The notes: generated by a model not told the origin, from the letters alone. A stretch of DNA of 64,000 bases from Streptomyces liliiviolaceus (GCF_018070025.1 NZ_JAGPYQ010000002.1:2418001-2482000); one strand, 5' to 3'; shown: positions 47,048 through 56,467, counted from the stretch's first letter. Translations and numbers: made by a program.

Positions 47048-47919
47048 TTGAGGCCTTCCTTCGTGCGGAATCCGTCGATCCATGCAGAGGTGGCGCCCAG
47101 TCCGCCGAAGGTGTAGAAGTGCAGCTTCACTTCGCCGTGCGTGGCGGGGTCGTACCGCTCGGCCAGGGTGTGGATGAAGCGGTCCGGGCCGGCTGTGCTC
47201 ATGAGGTTGGTCAGCGACAGGCCGTACTTCCGGGCGATCGAGGTGCTGGTGCCGACGCCGAACCGGGCCGCATAGGACAACAGCCGCCTCACGCCGGCGG
47301 GGCCGGGCACACCCACCCGGACCGGCAGGTTGATACCGCGTCCGCGCAACTCCTCGATCCAGGTCAGGACCGGCTCGGCGTCGAACCCGAACTGGGTGAT
47401 GATGTCGCCTGCCAGGCCTTCGTCGGCGAGCAGGGCCGCTTTGTGTTCAAGCGCTGCCCACAGGGCCGCCTGCGGGATCTGCGGATGTCCTTCGGGGTAT
47501 CCGCTCATGCCGATCTGCCGCACACCGTGCTGTTGCAGCAGTCCGGAACGGATGACGTCGAGTGAGTCCGTGTAGGGGCCGTGCGGGTCTGCCGGATCGC
47601 CTCCGACGACGAACACGTTCTCTTGTGTCCCGTCGCTCTGCAGGGCGGACAGGAATTCCCGCAGTTGTGCCGGTGAGTCCAGCCGCCTGGCTGAGACGTG
47701 CGGGACGGGGGTGAGGCCGAGACGGCTGACCGACTGCGCCGCGGTGCGTCGCAGCGTGAGGTCCTCGTTGCCGAGGTAGGTGACGTTGACTCGGGTGCCC
47801 GGGGGAACGGCTGCCGCGGCATCGGCCAGTTTCGGTGTGTCCTTGCCCGTCATTTCGAGCGAGAAGTCGCGCAGCAGCACTGCCGCTCCGGAGACTTGAG
47901 GTGTGGAAACGGTGGTCAT
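47044..47919 (-). CDS. metF: methylenetetrahydrofolate reductase (MTHFR)
   Basis: A 291-residue TIM-barrel flavoprotein of the MTHFR family: LLRDFSLEMTGKD start, VNVTYLGNEDLTLRR, FVVGGDPADPHGPYTDSLDV and TQFGFDAEPVLTWIEELRGR. AAGGAG precedes ATG 47919. In sphingomonads a metF gene lies beside ligM and oxidises the 5-methyl-tetrahydrofolate made by demethylation; the same reverse role is likely here. It is a divergent copy rather than the methionine-synthesis enzyme. Confidence 0.82.
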
Positions 47920-48072
47920 CGTGCTCCTTGCTCGTATTCGGGGCGCCAGGCGTGGAGAGACGACTGCGGGCGCGCCGGGTCGTGCGCCGACAGCTTCTGA
48001 TCCGGGTACGGCGGACGGGTGCCGCATCTGAGCTGCGTAATGGTGTGGGACAGGGGTCGTCTCACACGGTGT

Positions 48073-48177
48073 GCCTGCCACCGCCCCTTCCTCCCTCGGG
48101 CCGGGCGGTGGCAGGCGGACGGGAGGCTTTGCCCGGCCGACCGGTGTGCGGAGCGGGGCATGGCACCGGTCGGCCGG
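48073..48177 (-). terminator. two large hairpins between the demethylase and MTHFR genes
   Basis: Directly after the demethylase stop lie two perfect 14-bp stems: CCGGCCGACCGGTG / CACCGGTCGGCCGG (arms 48133-48146 and 48164-48177) and GCCTGCCACCGCCC / GGGCGGTGGCAGGC (48073-48086 and 48103-48116). Loops are 17 and 16 nt. They could end most transcripts or protect the demethylase mRNA and lower expression of the downstream folate genes. Confidence 0.7.
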
Positions 48178-48186
48178 AGATGAGGG

Positions 48187-49548
48187 CTACCGGTCGCGGT
48201 AGGTGCTGCGGGCGAACTGCACGTAGGGGGCCGGGGCCACCGTGGCGCGGATGTGCACCTGCCGGTGGCTTTCCACGCCCGGCTTGGCCGAGACGGGGCT
48301 CTCGCCCCACACCACGCTCACCTCGGTGCCCGGTTCGCTGTGGGCGAGGTCGACGGTGGCGAGGGAGACCATGGCCCGCTCGTTGGCGATGTAGCCGACG
48401 TCCATGGAGATTCCGGCGAGCTGCCCGTCGACGAGCACCTTGTCGCTCTGGTGCAGGGCATAGCGGGCCTTGGGGAATTCGATGAACTTGGCCGGCAGGT
48501 CGTCGGACGCGTAGAGCGAGCCGATCGCGGCTGCGACGTCCTGGGCGTTCCACACCAGGGTGACCTTGGTGCGCCGCGGAGACTTGGCGACTTCTTCCAG
48601 GGCTTCGCGTCCCACGAAGTCGTGGTCGAAGGCGACGATGTTGCCGTAACCGATGTCGTACGGCGTCACGTAGTAGTCGGTGACGTCCTCGGAGTCCATC
48701 GAGCCGCCCAGCGAGCCCATTGCGGCGGTGGGCAGCCACTCCCGGTAGCCCTTGAGCTTGTCACCGGAGAAGACGGCCGGGAACGGGGCCGGCACCCACG
48801 CGGATTCGAGGTTGGCCGTGGAGTAGGCCTTGGCGCCGGCCCGCACCAGATCGAACTCGTCACCGGCGGCGAGGATGGCGTCCCGGACCTCCTCGCCCTC
48901 CTCCCACGGGCCGAACAGCTCGAAGCCGGGCTGGCCTGCCATGCCGTGTCGCAGTGCGCGTACCTGACGGCCGGCGATGGTGAACGTGGTCATGTGGAAG
49001 AACTTGACTGTCGGAACGGGAGCTCCGGTGACCTTCTCCAGCAGAGCGACCGCGTTGGGGCCCTGGACCTCGTAGCGGTACACCTTGGGCGGCCCGGCCA
49101 CCCGGTCGTAGGAGTTGTCGTCACGCTCGGTGCTGGCGTCGTAGTCGCCGACTTCGAGGTTGTACTGCACCCAGTCCAGCACCATCGGGTGTCCGACGAG
49201 GTCGAACTGGTCCTGATCGAGGTGGAACAGCACCGCGTCACCGATGAGGTGTCCGTCGTGGTTGACGGCGACGTACTGCTTGGCACGGCCCGGGCCGAAG
49301 TTCTTGAAGCTGTTGACCCCGAGGTCCGACAGCAGCCGCAGCGCGTCGGGCCCCTGAATGTAGAGGTCCGTCATGTGGTGCGACTGGTCCAGCAGGGCGA
49401 CCGAGTCGCGCCAGGCCCGCTGCTCGGTGCGCCAGTTGGTGAACTCCGCCGCGACCGGGAACGTGTGCGGCCGGATCGGGGAGTTGCGCAGCAGCGCCAC
49501 GGCCCCGCCCGCTCGCTGGATCGCCTGCTCGACGCTCTCCTGGCTCAT
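48187..49548 (-). CDS. tetrahydrofolate-dependent aryl O-demethylase (LigM/DesA-like, GcvT fold)
   Basis: A 453-residue protein of the aminomethyltransferase (GcvT) fold. It matches the LigM/DesA group that moves the methyl group of vanillate, 3-O-methylgallate or syringate to tetrahydrofolate. Seen are DQSHHMTDLYIQGPDALRLL, GDAVLFHLDQDQFDLVG, YRYEVQGPNAVALLEKVTG, LRHGMAGQPGFELFGPWEEG and VTDYYVTPYDIGYG. Length fits the 450-470 residues of that group. ATG 49548 follows AAAGGCGG. Downstream genes oxidise the methyl group and recycle folate. Operator pair C lies upstream. The ring product would need a ring-cleaving enzyme such as the extradiol dioxygenase at 51830. Confidence 0.85.
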   Translation of the reverse strand: MSQESVEQAIQRAGGAVALLRNSPIRPHTFPVAAEFTNWRTEQRAWRDSVALLDQSHHMTDLYIQGPDALRLLSDLGVNSFKNFGPGRAKQYVAVNHDGHLIGDAVLFHLDQDQFDLVGHPMVLDWVQYNLEVGDYDASTERDDNSYDRVAGPPKVYRYEVQGPNAVALLEKVTGAPVPTVKFFHMTTFTIAGRQVRALRHGMAGQPGFELFGPWEEGEEVRDAILAAGDEFDLVRAGAKAYSTANLESAWVPAPFPAVFSGDKLKGYREWLPTAAMGSLGGSMDSEDVTDYYVTPYDIGYGNIVAFDHDFVGREALEEVAKSPRRTKVTLVWNAQDVAAAIGSLYASDDLPAKFIEFPKARYALHQSDKVLVDGQLAGISMDVGYIANERAMVSLATVDLAHSEPGTEVSVVWGESPVSAKPGVESHRQVHIRATVAPAPYVQFARSTYRDR

Positions 49549-49634
49549 GTTCCGCCTTTCCGCCCTGAGCCACCGCATGGGATGCGTCGGCGGCTGCGGA
49601 ACCATTCACCGCCGCCGCACCCGCAACCCATCTG

Positions 49635-49667
49635 TCTACTCAGTAGAATGTGTGTCTGTTGTACAGG
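49635..49667. promoter_or_regulatory. operator pair C (CTRYTNWRYAG x2) between demethylase and FUSC genes
   Basis: CTACTCAGTAG begins at 49636 and CTGTTGTACAG at 49656, 20 bp apart, in the divergent promoter region. It is 87 bp from the demethylase start and about 45 bp from the FUSC start, so both may be controlled. Confidence 0.78.
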
Positions 49668-49710
49668 ACAGTAAGGCGTGGTTTACGTCAGCGCAATACA
49701 GGAGTCGAAA

Positions 49711-51777
49711 TTGTCAACAATCAGAGGGCGCGCACGGCAGCCGTCCGTCACAGGGCAGCCCGGGCGTGATCCATCGGCGGACTGGTCCTCGACGGGGACA
49801 CGAGCAACGCGAAGACGGACCCGGCTGCCGAGCCTTCCTCGTCGGCCGTCATCCGCGCGCCGGTGGCCGCTCGGCGCCACCGGTATCGCCGCTGCCCGCG
49901 CCGGGCTCGCCACCGCGCTGCCCCTCGCGGCCGGGATCGCGGCCGGGCATCCGGACTATGGCGCGATAGCCGCCATGGGCGCCCTCAACGGTGTCACCAG
50001 CGACACCCAGGGCGGCTACCGCGTGCGCACGCTCGGCATCACGGTTCCCCAGGCGGCCTGCGCCGTCGGACTCACCCTGGGCTCCCTGGTGTACGGCCAG
50101 GCATGGCTGACCGTCACCGTCGTGACGTGTGTGGCTCTGCTGTCCGGGATGATCTCCGCTCTGGGCCGTATCGCCTCCGTCTCAGGACTTCTGCTCCTGC
50201 TCAACACCGTGGTGGGTGCTGGCCTGCCGATGCCAGGTGCCTGGTGGCTGCCAGCGGTGCTGATGACATTGGGGGCACTGTTCTATCTGGCGCTCGCACT
50301 GGTCGCGTGGCCGCTGCGGCCCTGGGCCGTCGAGCGGGCCTCCGTCGCACATGCCTACCGGGCCACCGCAGACCTCCTGGCGTCCCGCACGCCGGACACG
50401 ACGGACTACGACCAGACACGGCGCGCCCTCACCGAGGCCCTGAACAGGGCCTATGAACTGCTCCTGGCTGACCGGGGCGCATCGCGGGAAGGCGACGGCG
50501 GACGTACGCGACTGCTCGCGCAGTTGGATGCCCTCGCACCGCTGATCGAGACGGCTCCCACTCTGCTGCTCAGTACCCGGCGTGTGCCGGCCGCAGTTCC
50601 CCAAGAACTGCGGGACCTGGCCGATTCCATCGCGACAGGTCGCCAACTGGCCGAACGGAAGGCGCGAACCCCGCTCGGCCGCGCGGATCCCATCCTCGCC
50701 CGGGGGCTGGAACACGCAGCCGCGGCCGTTGCCGCCGCCCACGACAGCACACCCGCCGCGGAGAAGGATTCAAAAGCCCCGGCGTCCGCCGGTCCTGGCC
50801 GCCCGCGTGCCCTGCTCATACACCAGGCGTCCTGGCGTTACGGTCTGCGGCTGGCTGTGTGCATCGGCCTGGCGCAGACCATCATTTCGCTGGTGCCGAT
50901 GCCGCGCTCATACTGGGTGCCGCTCACCGTGACGTTCGTCCTGAAGCCTGACTTCGGCTCCGTGTTCTCACGGTCGGTGCTGCGTGTCCTGGGAACTCTC
51001 CCAGGGCTGGCCGTCGCGGCCCTCGCTCTGGCGGCGGTGCCACGGGGCTGGTGGGACGTGCCGACCGTCATCGTCCTCGCCGCGCTCGTTCCCCTCCTCA
51101 CACCGCGCGGGTACGGCCACCAGACGGCCGCCATCACGCCGCTGATCCTCTTGCTGTCCGACCTGCTCAGCAACGAGGGCTCCACGGTGCTCCTGGCCCG
51201 CCTGACCGACTCCGTGCTCGGCTGTGCAATCACCTTGGTGGCCGGCTATCTGCTGTGGCCGGAGAGCTGGCGCAGCCGGGTGGGGGCGCACCTGGCAGAC
51301 ACGGTCGAGGACTGCGCGCGGTACGTGGAGCACTCCCTCGGCGGCGCAGGCACGTCCTCCGGCGCGCTGCGGCGTGGTCTCTACCGTGACCTCTCGGCCG
51401 TCCGTACCGAGTTCGAGCGGGCGTTGAGCGAGCCCCCGCCTGCCGGTATCAGGGCACGGGCCTGGTGGCCCCTCGTCGGCGCCGCCGAGCGCGTCGTCGA
51501 CATGACGACCGCGATACGTATCGAGATCGCCCATGGATCCGCGGTGCCCGGCGCCGAGGAGGTCTCCCGGCTGAGCCAGCGCCTCCGTCTGCTGGCGGAC
51601 CGGCTCAGAGGGCTGTCGCACGGGTCCTCTTCCCTGACCGCCGTATCACTCCCGGTCCCGCTGTCTCTGCCGTCGGCTGTCCTGCAGCCGCTGAGCCGGG
51701 AGGTCGCGGCGATGGAAGAGGTGGCGCGCGGCCTTGACCCGGCGGCTGCCGCGTCCCGGAGGGCACGGCGGCGGTAG
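49711..51777 (+). CDS. FUSC-family membrane transporter (aromatic acid exporter type)
   Basis: About 688 residues with two membrane blocks, residues ~50-210 and ~370-530, each followed by a cytoplasmic helical region: the FUSC/YccS/AaeB layout. Typical segments are AALALAAVPRGWWDVPTVIV and YWVPLTVTFVLKPDFGSVFS. Members export aromatic acids. The TTG at 49711 is chosen because GGAG lies 7-10 nt upstream; a GTG at 49678 is the alternative and would overlap the operator region more closely. It may protect against aromatic intermediates during demethylation. Confidence 0.8.
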   Translation: MSTIRGRARQPSVTGQPGRDPSADWSSTGTRATRRRTRLPSLPRRPSSARRWPLGATGIAAARAGLATALPLAAGIAAGHPDYGAIAAMGALNGVTSDTQGGYRVRTLGITVPQAACAVGLTLGSLVYGQAWLTVTVVTCVALLSGMISALGRIASVSGLLLLLNTVVGAGLPMPGAWWLPAVLMTLGALFYLALALVAWPLRPWAVERASVAHAYRATADLLASRTPDTTDYDQTRRALTEALNRAYELLLADRGASREGDGGRTRLLAQLDALAPLIETAPTLLLSTRRVPAAVPQELRDLADSIATGRQLAERKARTPLGRADPILARGLEHAAAAVAAAHDSTPAAEKDSKAPASAGPGRPRALLIHQASWRYGLRLAVCIGLAQTIISLVPMPRSYWVPLTVTFVLKPDFGSVFSRSVLRVLGTLPGLAVAALALAAVPRGWWDVPTVIVLAALVPLLTPRGYGHQTAAITPLILLLSDLLSNEGSTVLLARLTDSVLGCAITLVAGYLLWPESWRSRVGAHLADTVEDCARYVEHSLGGAGTSSGALRRGLYRDLSAVRTEFERALSEPPPAGIRARAWWPLVGAAERVVDMTTAIRIEIAHGSAVPGAEEVSRLSQRLRLLADRLRGLSHGSSSLTAVSLPVPLSLPSAVLQPLSREVAAMEEVARGLDPAAAASRRARRR

Positions 51778-51793
51778 ACGTGCGATACGCCCC

Positions 51794-51819
51794 GGCCAGG
51801 CACAAGGATGTGCCCGGCC
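51794..51819. terminator. bidirectional hairpin between FUSC and dioxygenase genes
   Basis: GGCCAGGCAC and GTGCCCGGCC form a 10-bp stem with one mismatch over a 6-nt loop, in the 52 bp between two convergent stop codons. Confidence 0.65.
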
Positions 51820-51829
51820 GCAGGCTGTG

Positions 51830-52783
51830 TCAGGCCTGCACGGGCGGGGTGCCGTGGGTGTGGAAGGACTCGATGGTCTTCAGGCCCCAGGCCTGGCCCT
51901 TCTTGCGCTCGCTCTCCGTCCAGGTGACCAGCGGCCAGTCGGGGGCCAGTACCAGCCGGGTGAGGGGGTTGCACAGCTCGATCCGGTTGCCGCCGGGCTC
52001 GTACACGTACAGGAAGAACGTCTGCTGGATGGCATGCTTGTGCGGGCCCGTCTCGATGAACACACCGGTGTCCAGGGCGAGATCGGCGGCCCGCAGGATG
52101 TCCTCACGGGTGTCCGTGGCGAACGCGATGTGGTGCAGGCGCCCGGTCGAGCCGGTCCAGTCCTCGGTGTACACCACGTCGTAGGACTTGTTTGTAAAGG
52201 TCAGCCACTGGCCCGCGATGCGCCCGGAGTCCAGTTGGATCTGCTCTGTGGGACGCGCACCGAGCACCTGGCTCTGGAAGCCGCCGTTGGCGGCCACGTC
52301 CGCAGCCAAGAAGTTGACGTGATCCAGACGGCGTACGCCCACGCCGTGACCGGGCTTGGCCTGCGGCTGGTTCTTCAGGCCCGGCTTCAGCTCGTCCGGC
52401 GCCTGGTACCACTCGCTCTCCCAGTAAAGGGCGATCTCGTGGCCGTCGGGGTCAGCGGTGACATACAGCTGTCCCAGGCCGGGTTCGCCCTCGGTCCACC
52501 GGCCCGCGTGCCCAGCATTCTCCAACTCCTTCACCCTGCGGTGGAGAGCTTCTTCGCTGGAGGTGCGCAGTGCGGTGCGCCGGACGCCGGACGTGGTGTG
52601 CGCTGTCAGGACGAGACTGTGGTGCTCGTAGTCGTCCCAGGTCCGCAGGTAGACGGAGTCACCTGACTGTCCGCTCACCGTCAGGCCGAGGTAGTCGGTG
52701 AAGAAGCCGACGCTCGCGTCCAGGTCCGGGGTGAGCAGTTCGACGTGCCCGAGATGGGCGATGTCACCGAGGGGCGGGGTCAT
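51830..52783 (-). CDS. extradiol ring-cleavage dioxygenase (catechol 2,3-dioxygenase type)
   Basis: A 317-residue type I extradiol dioxygenase with two vicinal-oxygen-chelate repeats. Iron ligands are predicted as His155 (LDHVNFL), His217 or His218 (LHHIAFA) and Glu269 (NRIELCN); Tyr261 near VYEPGG is the usual second-shell residue. It cleaves a catecholic ring next to the diol. ATG 52783 overlaps the GntR stop by 4 bp. It could open the ring exposed by O-demethylation; the exact substrate is unknown. Confidence 0.87.
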   Translation of the reverse strand: MTPPLGDIAHLGHVELLTPDLDASVGFFTDYLGLTVSGQSGDSVYLRTWDDYEHHSLVLTAHTTSGVRRTALRTSSEEALHRRVKELENAGHAGRWTEGEPGLGQLYVTADPDGHEIALYWESEWYQAPDELKPGLKNQPQAKPGHGVGVRRLDHVNFLAADVAANGGFQSQVLGARPTEQIQLDSGRIAGQWLTFTNKSYDVVYTEDWTGSTGRLHHIAFATDTREDILRAADLALDTGVFIETGPHKHAIQQTFFLYVYEPGGNRIELCNPLTRLVLAPDWPLVTWTESERKKGQAWGLKTIESFHTHGTPPVQA

Positions 52784-53490
52784 GGGCGTATCTCCTTTTC
52801 GGAAGGGGAGGAAGGCGGCGTCGGTGCGGTCGGCTGTGCCGAGTCGCGAAGGGACTGGATGACGCCGGCGATGTGTGCGCGAGCGGCGGTTTCGGCTGCT
52901 CGTGGGTCACGAGCCCTGATCCCGTCGATCACTGCCTGGTGCTCTCGCAGGGACTGCTGCGGGCGGCCCGGCCGCAGGGCCAGCTGGAAGTGGTGGCGGA
53001 TCAGCTGGGCGTTGAGCCGGGCCAGGAGATCGCCGGACGGATGAGGACCTGCCAGCGAGATCCACTGTCCGTGCATCTGGCGGTTCAATTCGGTGTACGA
53101 AACGAGGTCGCCGTCGGTCACGGCCGCGGCCATCCGTGCGTTCATGTCGTCGAGTTCATCGATCTGCGCGGCCGTGGCCGCTGTGGCCGCCCTGGCCGCG
53201 CACAGACCTTCAAGGGCCATGCGGCATTCGGTGATGGCCACGGCTTCCTTCACGGTGATCACTTTGACCCGCGCCCCCTGATTGAGGACCCGCTCGACCA
53301 GCCCTTGGGCAGCAAGGTCGAGAAGGGCCGCACGCACGCTGTTCCTCGTGACGGTCAGCCGTTCGGCGAACTCAGGCTCCAGCAGCCGCTGGCCAGGGGC
53401 GAGTTCACCGAGCAGGATCGCCTGCCGCAGGTACTCACGCGCATGCCGGCGAGCGAGCTCACCGGAGCTGGCCCGGATAGGTTGGGACAT
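52780..53490 (-). CDS. GntR-family regulator with FCD domain
   Basis: A 236-residue regulator. Winged HTH at ~10-75 (REYLRQAILLGELAPGQRLL, ERLTVTRNSVRAALLDLAAQ) and an all-helical FCD effector domain (~85-225) with metal-binding His residues in HGQWISLAGPH and the ARAHIAGV end. VanR of vanillate metabolism is of this type. It overlaps the dioxygenase gene it precedes, so it probably controls that gene, and it is an alternative candidate for the paired operators. Confidence 0.85.
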   Translation of the reverse strand: MSQPIRASSGELARRHAREYLRQAILLGELAPGQRLLEPEFAERLTVTRNSVRAALLDLAAQGLVERVLNQGARVKVITVKEAVAITECRMALEGLCAARAATAATAAQIDELDDMNARMAAAVTDGDLVSYTELNRQMHGQWISLAGPHPSGDLLARLNAQLIRHHFQLALRPGRPQQSLREHQAVIDGIRARDPRAAETAARAHIAGVIQSLRDSAQPTAPTPPSSPSEKEIRP

Positions 53491-53587
53491 AGCTGCCTAT
53501 CTCGTGGAAGTAGGGGAGCTGCGGTGCCCGGCCGCCTTCAGTTGGGGTGGCCGGTGTTTGTGGGCGGAGGCAGCTGAAGCAAGGGGC

Positions 53588-54616
53588 TCAGACACCGCTC
53601 GACGCAATGGCCAGCAGACGTCGGGCCTTGAGTTCGGTCTCGTCCCACTCGCGTTCGGGGTCAGAACCCCAGGTGATGCCGGCGCCCGTGCCGAACCGCA
53701 GCAGACCTGCCTGCCGGTCGATCCAGAAAGTACGGATGCCGACAGCAAGTTCACCGCACTTCCGGTCGGCATCGACCCATCCGATCGCACCGCAGTAGGG
53801 ACCGCGCGGGGACGGTTCGAGCATCCGGATGAGCTGAAGCGCACGCTCTTTGGGCGCTCCCGTCACCGAACCGGGCGGCAGAGCCGCCCCGAGCAGTTCC
53901 GGCCACCCCGTCCCCTCAACCAGTTCGCCTTGGACAGAGGAGACGAGGTGAACCAGCCCAGGATGCTTCTCCACGGCACAAAGGTCCGGAACGACTACGC
54001 TGCCTGGAGTGCACACTCGGCCCAGATCGTTGCGTACCAGGTCCACGATCATGACGTTCTCCGCGTGATCCTTGTCCAGGAGATCGGCTTCCGTGCGGCC
54101 GGTCCCCTTGATGGGGCTCGAAGTTACAGTCCGCCCGCGGCGGCGTAGGAAGAGCTCGGGCGAGGCCGTCGCGATCTCCAGACCCTGACCGGGCAGACGG
54201 ACGACACCTGCGTAAGGAGCCGGATTGCGCTGTCTCAGAACTCCGGCGAGTGCCTGAATGTCGGCATCCCGGGCGAGAGGCGCTGACAGGACGCGGCACA
54301 GGTTGGCCTGGTAGACCTCACCGGCCGCAATGTGATCCCGAATGCGTCCGACTGCGGTGATGTAGGCCTGCCGGTCGAGCGACGTGGACCATTCCTGTCG
54401 TCGAGGCCCTGCCCATGGAACCGACACGAGAGCAGGTGCCGGGCGTCTGTGCAGGTCTCTGAAGCGCGCACAGGTCACCTTGCCTTCGAAATCAGCCACC
54501 ACCACCCAGAACCCACGCGAGTCCAGTGCCGCCGGATCGTCGGTTACATCGAGAAGGCACGTCGCGAACACTCCCTCCCAGCAGGCCAGGGCATCGGCGT
54601 TGCGCAGAAGAGACAA
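53588..54616 (-). CDS. pabB: aminodeoxychorismate synthase component I (PabB-type chorismate-utilising enzyme)
   Basis: A 342-residue chorismate-binding enzyme that makes 4-amino-4-deoxychorismate for 4-aminobenzoate and so folate. Signatures are YITAVGRIRDHIAAGEVYQA, PIKGTGR (the PIKGT lysine separates PabB from TrpE), VDLVRNDLGRV and PPGSVTGAPKERALQL. It is shorter than full PabB at the N-terminus. No pabA or pabC gene is adjacent. With folP in the same island and operator pair D upstream, it appears recruited to raise folate supply for demethylation. Confidence 0.85.
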   Translation of the reverse strand: MSLLRNADALACWEGVFATCLLDVTDDPAALDSRGFWVVVADFEGKVTCARFRDLHRRPAPALVSVPWAGPRRQEWSTSLDRQAYITAVGRIRDHIAAGEVYQANLCRVLSAPLARDADIQALAGVLRQRNPAPYAGVVRLPGQGLEIATASPELFLRRRGRTVTSSPIKGTGRTEADLLDKDHAENVMIVDLVRNDLGRVCTPGSVVVPDLCAVEKHPGLVHLVSSVQGELVEGTGWPELLGAALPPGSVTGAPKERALQLIRMLEPSPRGPYCGAIGWVDADRKCGELAVGIRTFWIDRQAGLLRFGTGAGITWGSDPEREWDETELKARRLLAIASSGV

Positions 54617-54767
54617 AGATCTGCCCTCCTGTCCTCGCCACTGGTCGGGGAATGACCCACTTCGATAGGAGCGGAGCCCTGGCAGAGTCCGCAGCCTCCA
54701 GCGTGAGCACCCTGCCGTACTCCTGCCCGCGTGGCCTAGGTCGGCACGAGCCCACCACCCGAGAGAA

Positions 54768-54800
54768 TCTACTCAGCAGAATACCATTCTGTCCAGTAGA
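54768..54800 (-). promoter_or_regulatory. operator pair D (CTRYTNWRYAG x2) before pabB
   Basis: CTACTCAGCAG begins at 54769 and CTGTCCAGTAG at 54789, 20 bp apart, about 150 bp upstream of pabB. The whole 33-bp block is also one dyad: arms TCTACTCAGCAGAAT and ATTCTGTCCAGTAGA around ACC. Confidence 0.72.
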
Positions 54801-55034
54801 TTACGTGCTCGTAAGTTCCAGACCCCAACCCCTCTCATCACGAGAGAGCACCACCTACCCTCAGCAGCTGACGATGCCCGCGGGGAATGTTCGGATGCCT
54901 GCCCGGACACACCCCCCATAGGTAAGTACCACCCCCTCAACAGAGGCCACCCACAGCACCGACAGCCTGCCCATGTCCGCCAGCGCGCGATCACCGCACC
55001 CCGCCTTATCACTCTCGCCCTCAACGGCGCCCAC

Positions 55035-55238
55035 TTGGAACGAGGCATGGTGATCGGCGCCACCGTCGCCGTTAAGGCCGCGCCGCACATCAAGAGCAAG
55101 CTCAACGACCTCAGGTCGAAGCTGCACCGCAAGCCCGAGGACACCGCCGAGACGGGCCCCCTCCAGGCCATGCCGGAACCGCCCGCCACGATGGACGAGG
55201 AGCCCCCGCGCCAAGGTCGGCACCTGCACGCGGCGTGA
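55035..55238 (+). CDS. small hypothetical protein
   Basis: A 67-residue frame: MERGMVIGATVAVKAAPHIK then a Lys/Arg-rich helix (SKLNDLRSKLHRK) and an acidic Pro-rich tail. The hydrophobic-basic pattern resembles short Streptomyces proteins of unknown function. No clear ribosome site; the frame is open further upstream. Confidence 0.35.
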   Translation: MERGMVIGATVAVKAAPHIKSKLNDLRSKLHRKPEDTAETGPLQAMPEPPATMDEEPPRQGRHLHAA

Positions 55239-55505
55239 GGCCCCCGGCGGACCGCCTGCCGCATGTGCCCTCGCGAGGCAGAGCGGATCCGTAGTCCGTT
55301 GAACGTGACGCCCCCGCGGGGCAGTAACGACCGGACGAGCGCGATGCTCGACAGAAAGACAAAGAGGACTCCGCCAGGAGTCACAGCCTTGCTTCGTCGT
55401 AACCACGCGAGAACAGCGGCATCCCATGCAGAGAATGCCCAGCACATCAGTGTGAGACGTCGCACTCGATGCGACAATGGGCCTATGACCGGAGGACCGA
55501 ATCTA

Positions 55506-55766
55506 ATGACAGCGCAGGAGACTCGCGCTCTCGTCAACGCCGCGCTCGCAGACCCCGAACTCGACCTCGGTGTTCCCCTCAGTATGTCACTTGCACTACG
55601 CGAAGGCCTACACACCAGAGTCCTCGTCGCTCTGACGCGTGGCGATTACCATCCGGCCGTCGGCGAAGTGCCGGGAACCCTGACCTACCGCGACGGCGAC
55701 CAGGTCCGCGTCGTTAACCTCTCCCCTGAGTCCGAACTCATCCTGGCCGCCTACCTGGCGCGATGA
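55506..55766 (+). CDS. small hypothetical protein
   Basis: An 86-residue protein starting MTAQETRALVNAALADPELD, with GGAGG about 10 nt before ATG 55506. The second half reads TLTYRDGDQVRVVNLSPESE, a small beta-rich domain. It looks like a genuine gene, but I recognise no family. It lies after a non-coding stretch of about 270 bases. Confidence 0.55.
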   Translation: MTAQETRALVNAALADPELDLGVPLSMSLALREGLHTRVLVALTRGDYHPAVGEVPGTLTYRDGDQVRVVNLSPESELILAAYLAR

Positions 55767-55849
55767 TCCACTCCTTCGCACGATGCGGCGTCTCATGTCG
55801 ATGCCGAGTCCGCAGCTCTCCTGGCCGTCAGCTGCTCGTACAACAGCTT

Positions 55850-56334
55850 CTAAAGCGATGATCCCGTTCCTGCCGGGTAGGCCGACTGCCGGAACGCTTC
55901 GATCGCCGTACGCACCTCAAGCGCACCGTTCCACTCACCGTGCCATTCCTGGGCGTAGCTGCTGAACCGGCGGAAGACCAGAGCGTGGGCCACATCGGCG
56001 ACAGCTTCGGGTGGCGCGTAGACGCGGTTCAGGGCGGTGAGTGGTCCGCGCGGGAGCGCTGGTGCGGCGGTGGGTCGGAGCAGGGTGTGGGACCAGCCGG
56101 TGTCTTCGTGCCAGGCGCCAGTTGGATGCCGCCCGGGCCAGCGCAGCGGGAGACGTCCCAGGCGAACGTCAGGAACATCGTCACCTCGCGCACGCTGTGG
56201 GTGCGTTCGATGCGGACGGTGCCGGGCGGGATGCCGCGGCCGGTGAGCGCTTGGTCGACGGCTTCGGCATAGGGCCAGTGCGGGAGCAGGGTGGGGTCCA
56301 GCATTCCGGGCGGTTTCAGCAGCACGTGACGCAC
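55850..56334 (-). pseudogene. DUF6292-like protein, frameshifted
   Basis: The first frame (from 56334) reads MRHVLLKPPGMLDP, LLPHWPYAEAVDQALTGRGI and FLTFAWDVSRCAGPGGIQL. At about 56112-56121 the sense moves to the neighbouring frame: AWHEDTGWSHTLLRP, YAPPEAVADVAHALVFRRFS and the end AYPAGTGSSL at 55850. The joined product of about 160 residues resembles the DUF6292 family of Streptomyces, whose function is unknown; the family call is tentative. One base is in excess or missing in a CTGGCGCCTGG stretch. Confidence 0.6.
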
Positions 56335-56409
56335 TCGCCTCCATAACGGGCTAGGGCCGACAGCGGCAGGGTCTAAAGACGGGGCCCGAACGTCGGCTGG
56401 AGTCGGCCG

Positions 56410-56433
56410 GGGGCCGCTTCCGTGAGCGGCCCC
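56410..56433 (-). terminator. perfect 9-bp hairpin
   Basis: GGGGCCGCT and AGCGGCCCC enclose a 6-nt loop, 35 bp downstream of the stop of the minus-strand gene at 56468. Confidence 0.7.
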
Positions 56434-56467
56434 TCCTCTGCCTCGGGCGAGTGCTCAAATCATCGGT

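Noticed and set aside
49373..49969. Plus-strand frame across the demethylase/FUSC promoter
   Set aside because: It would read through the demethylase start and operator pair C and shows no protein-like features.
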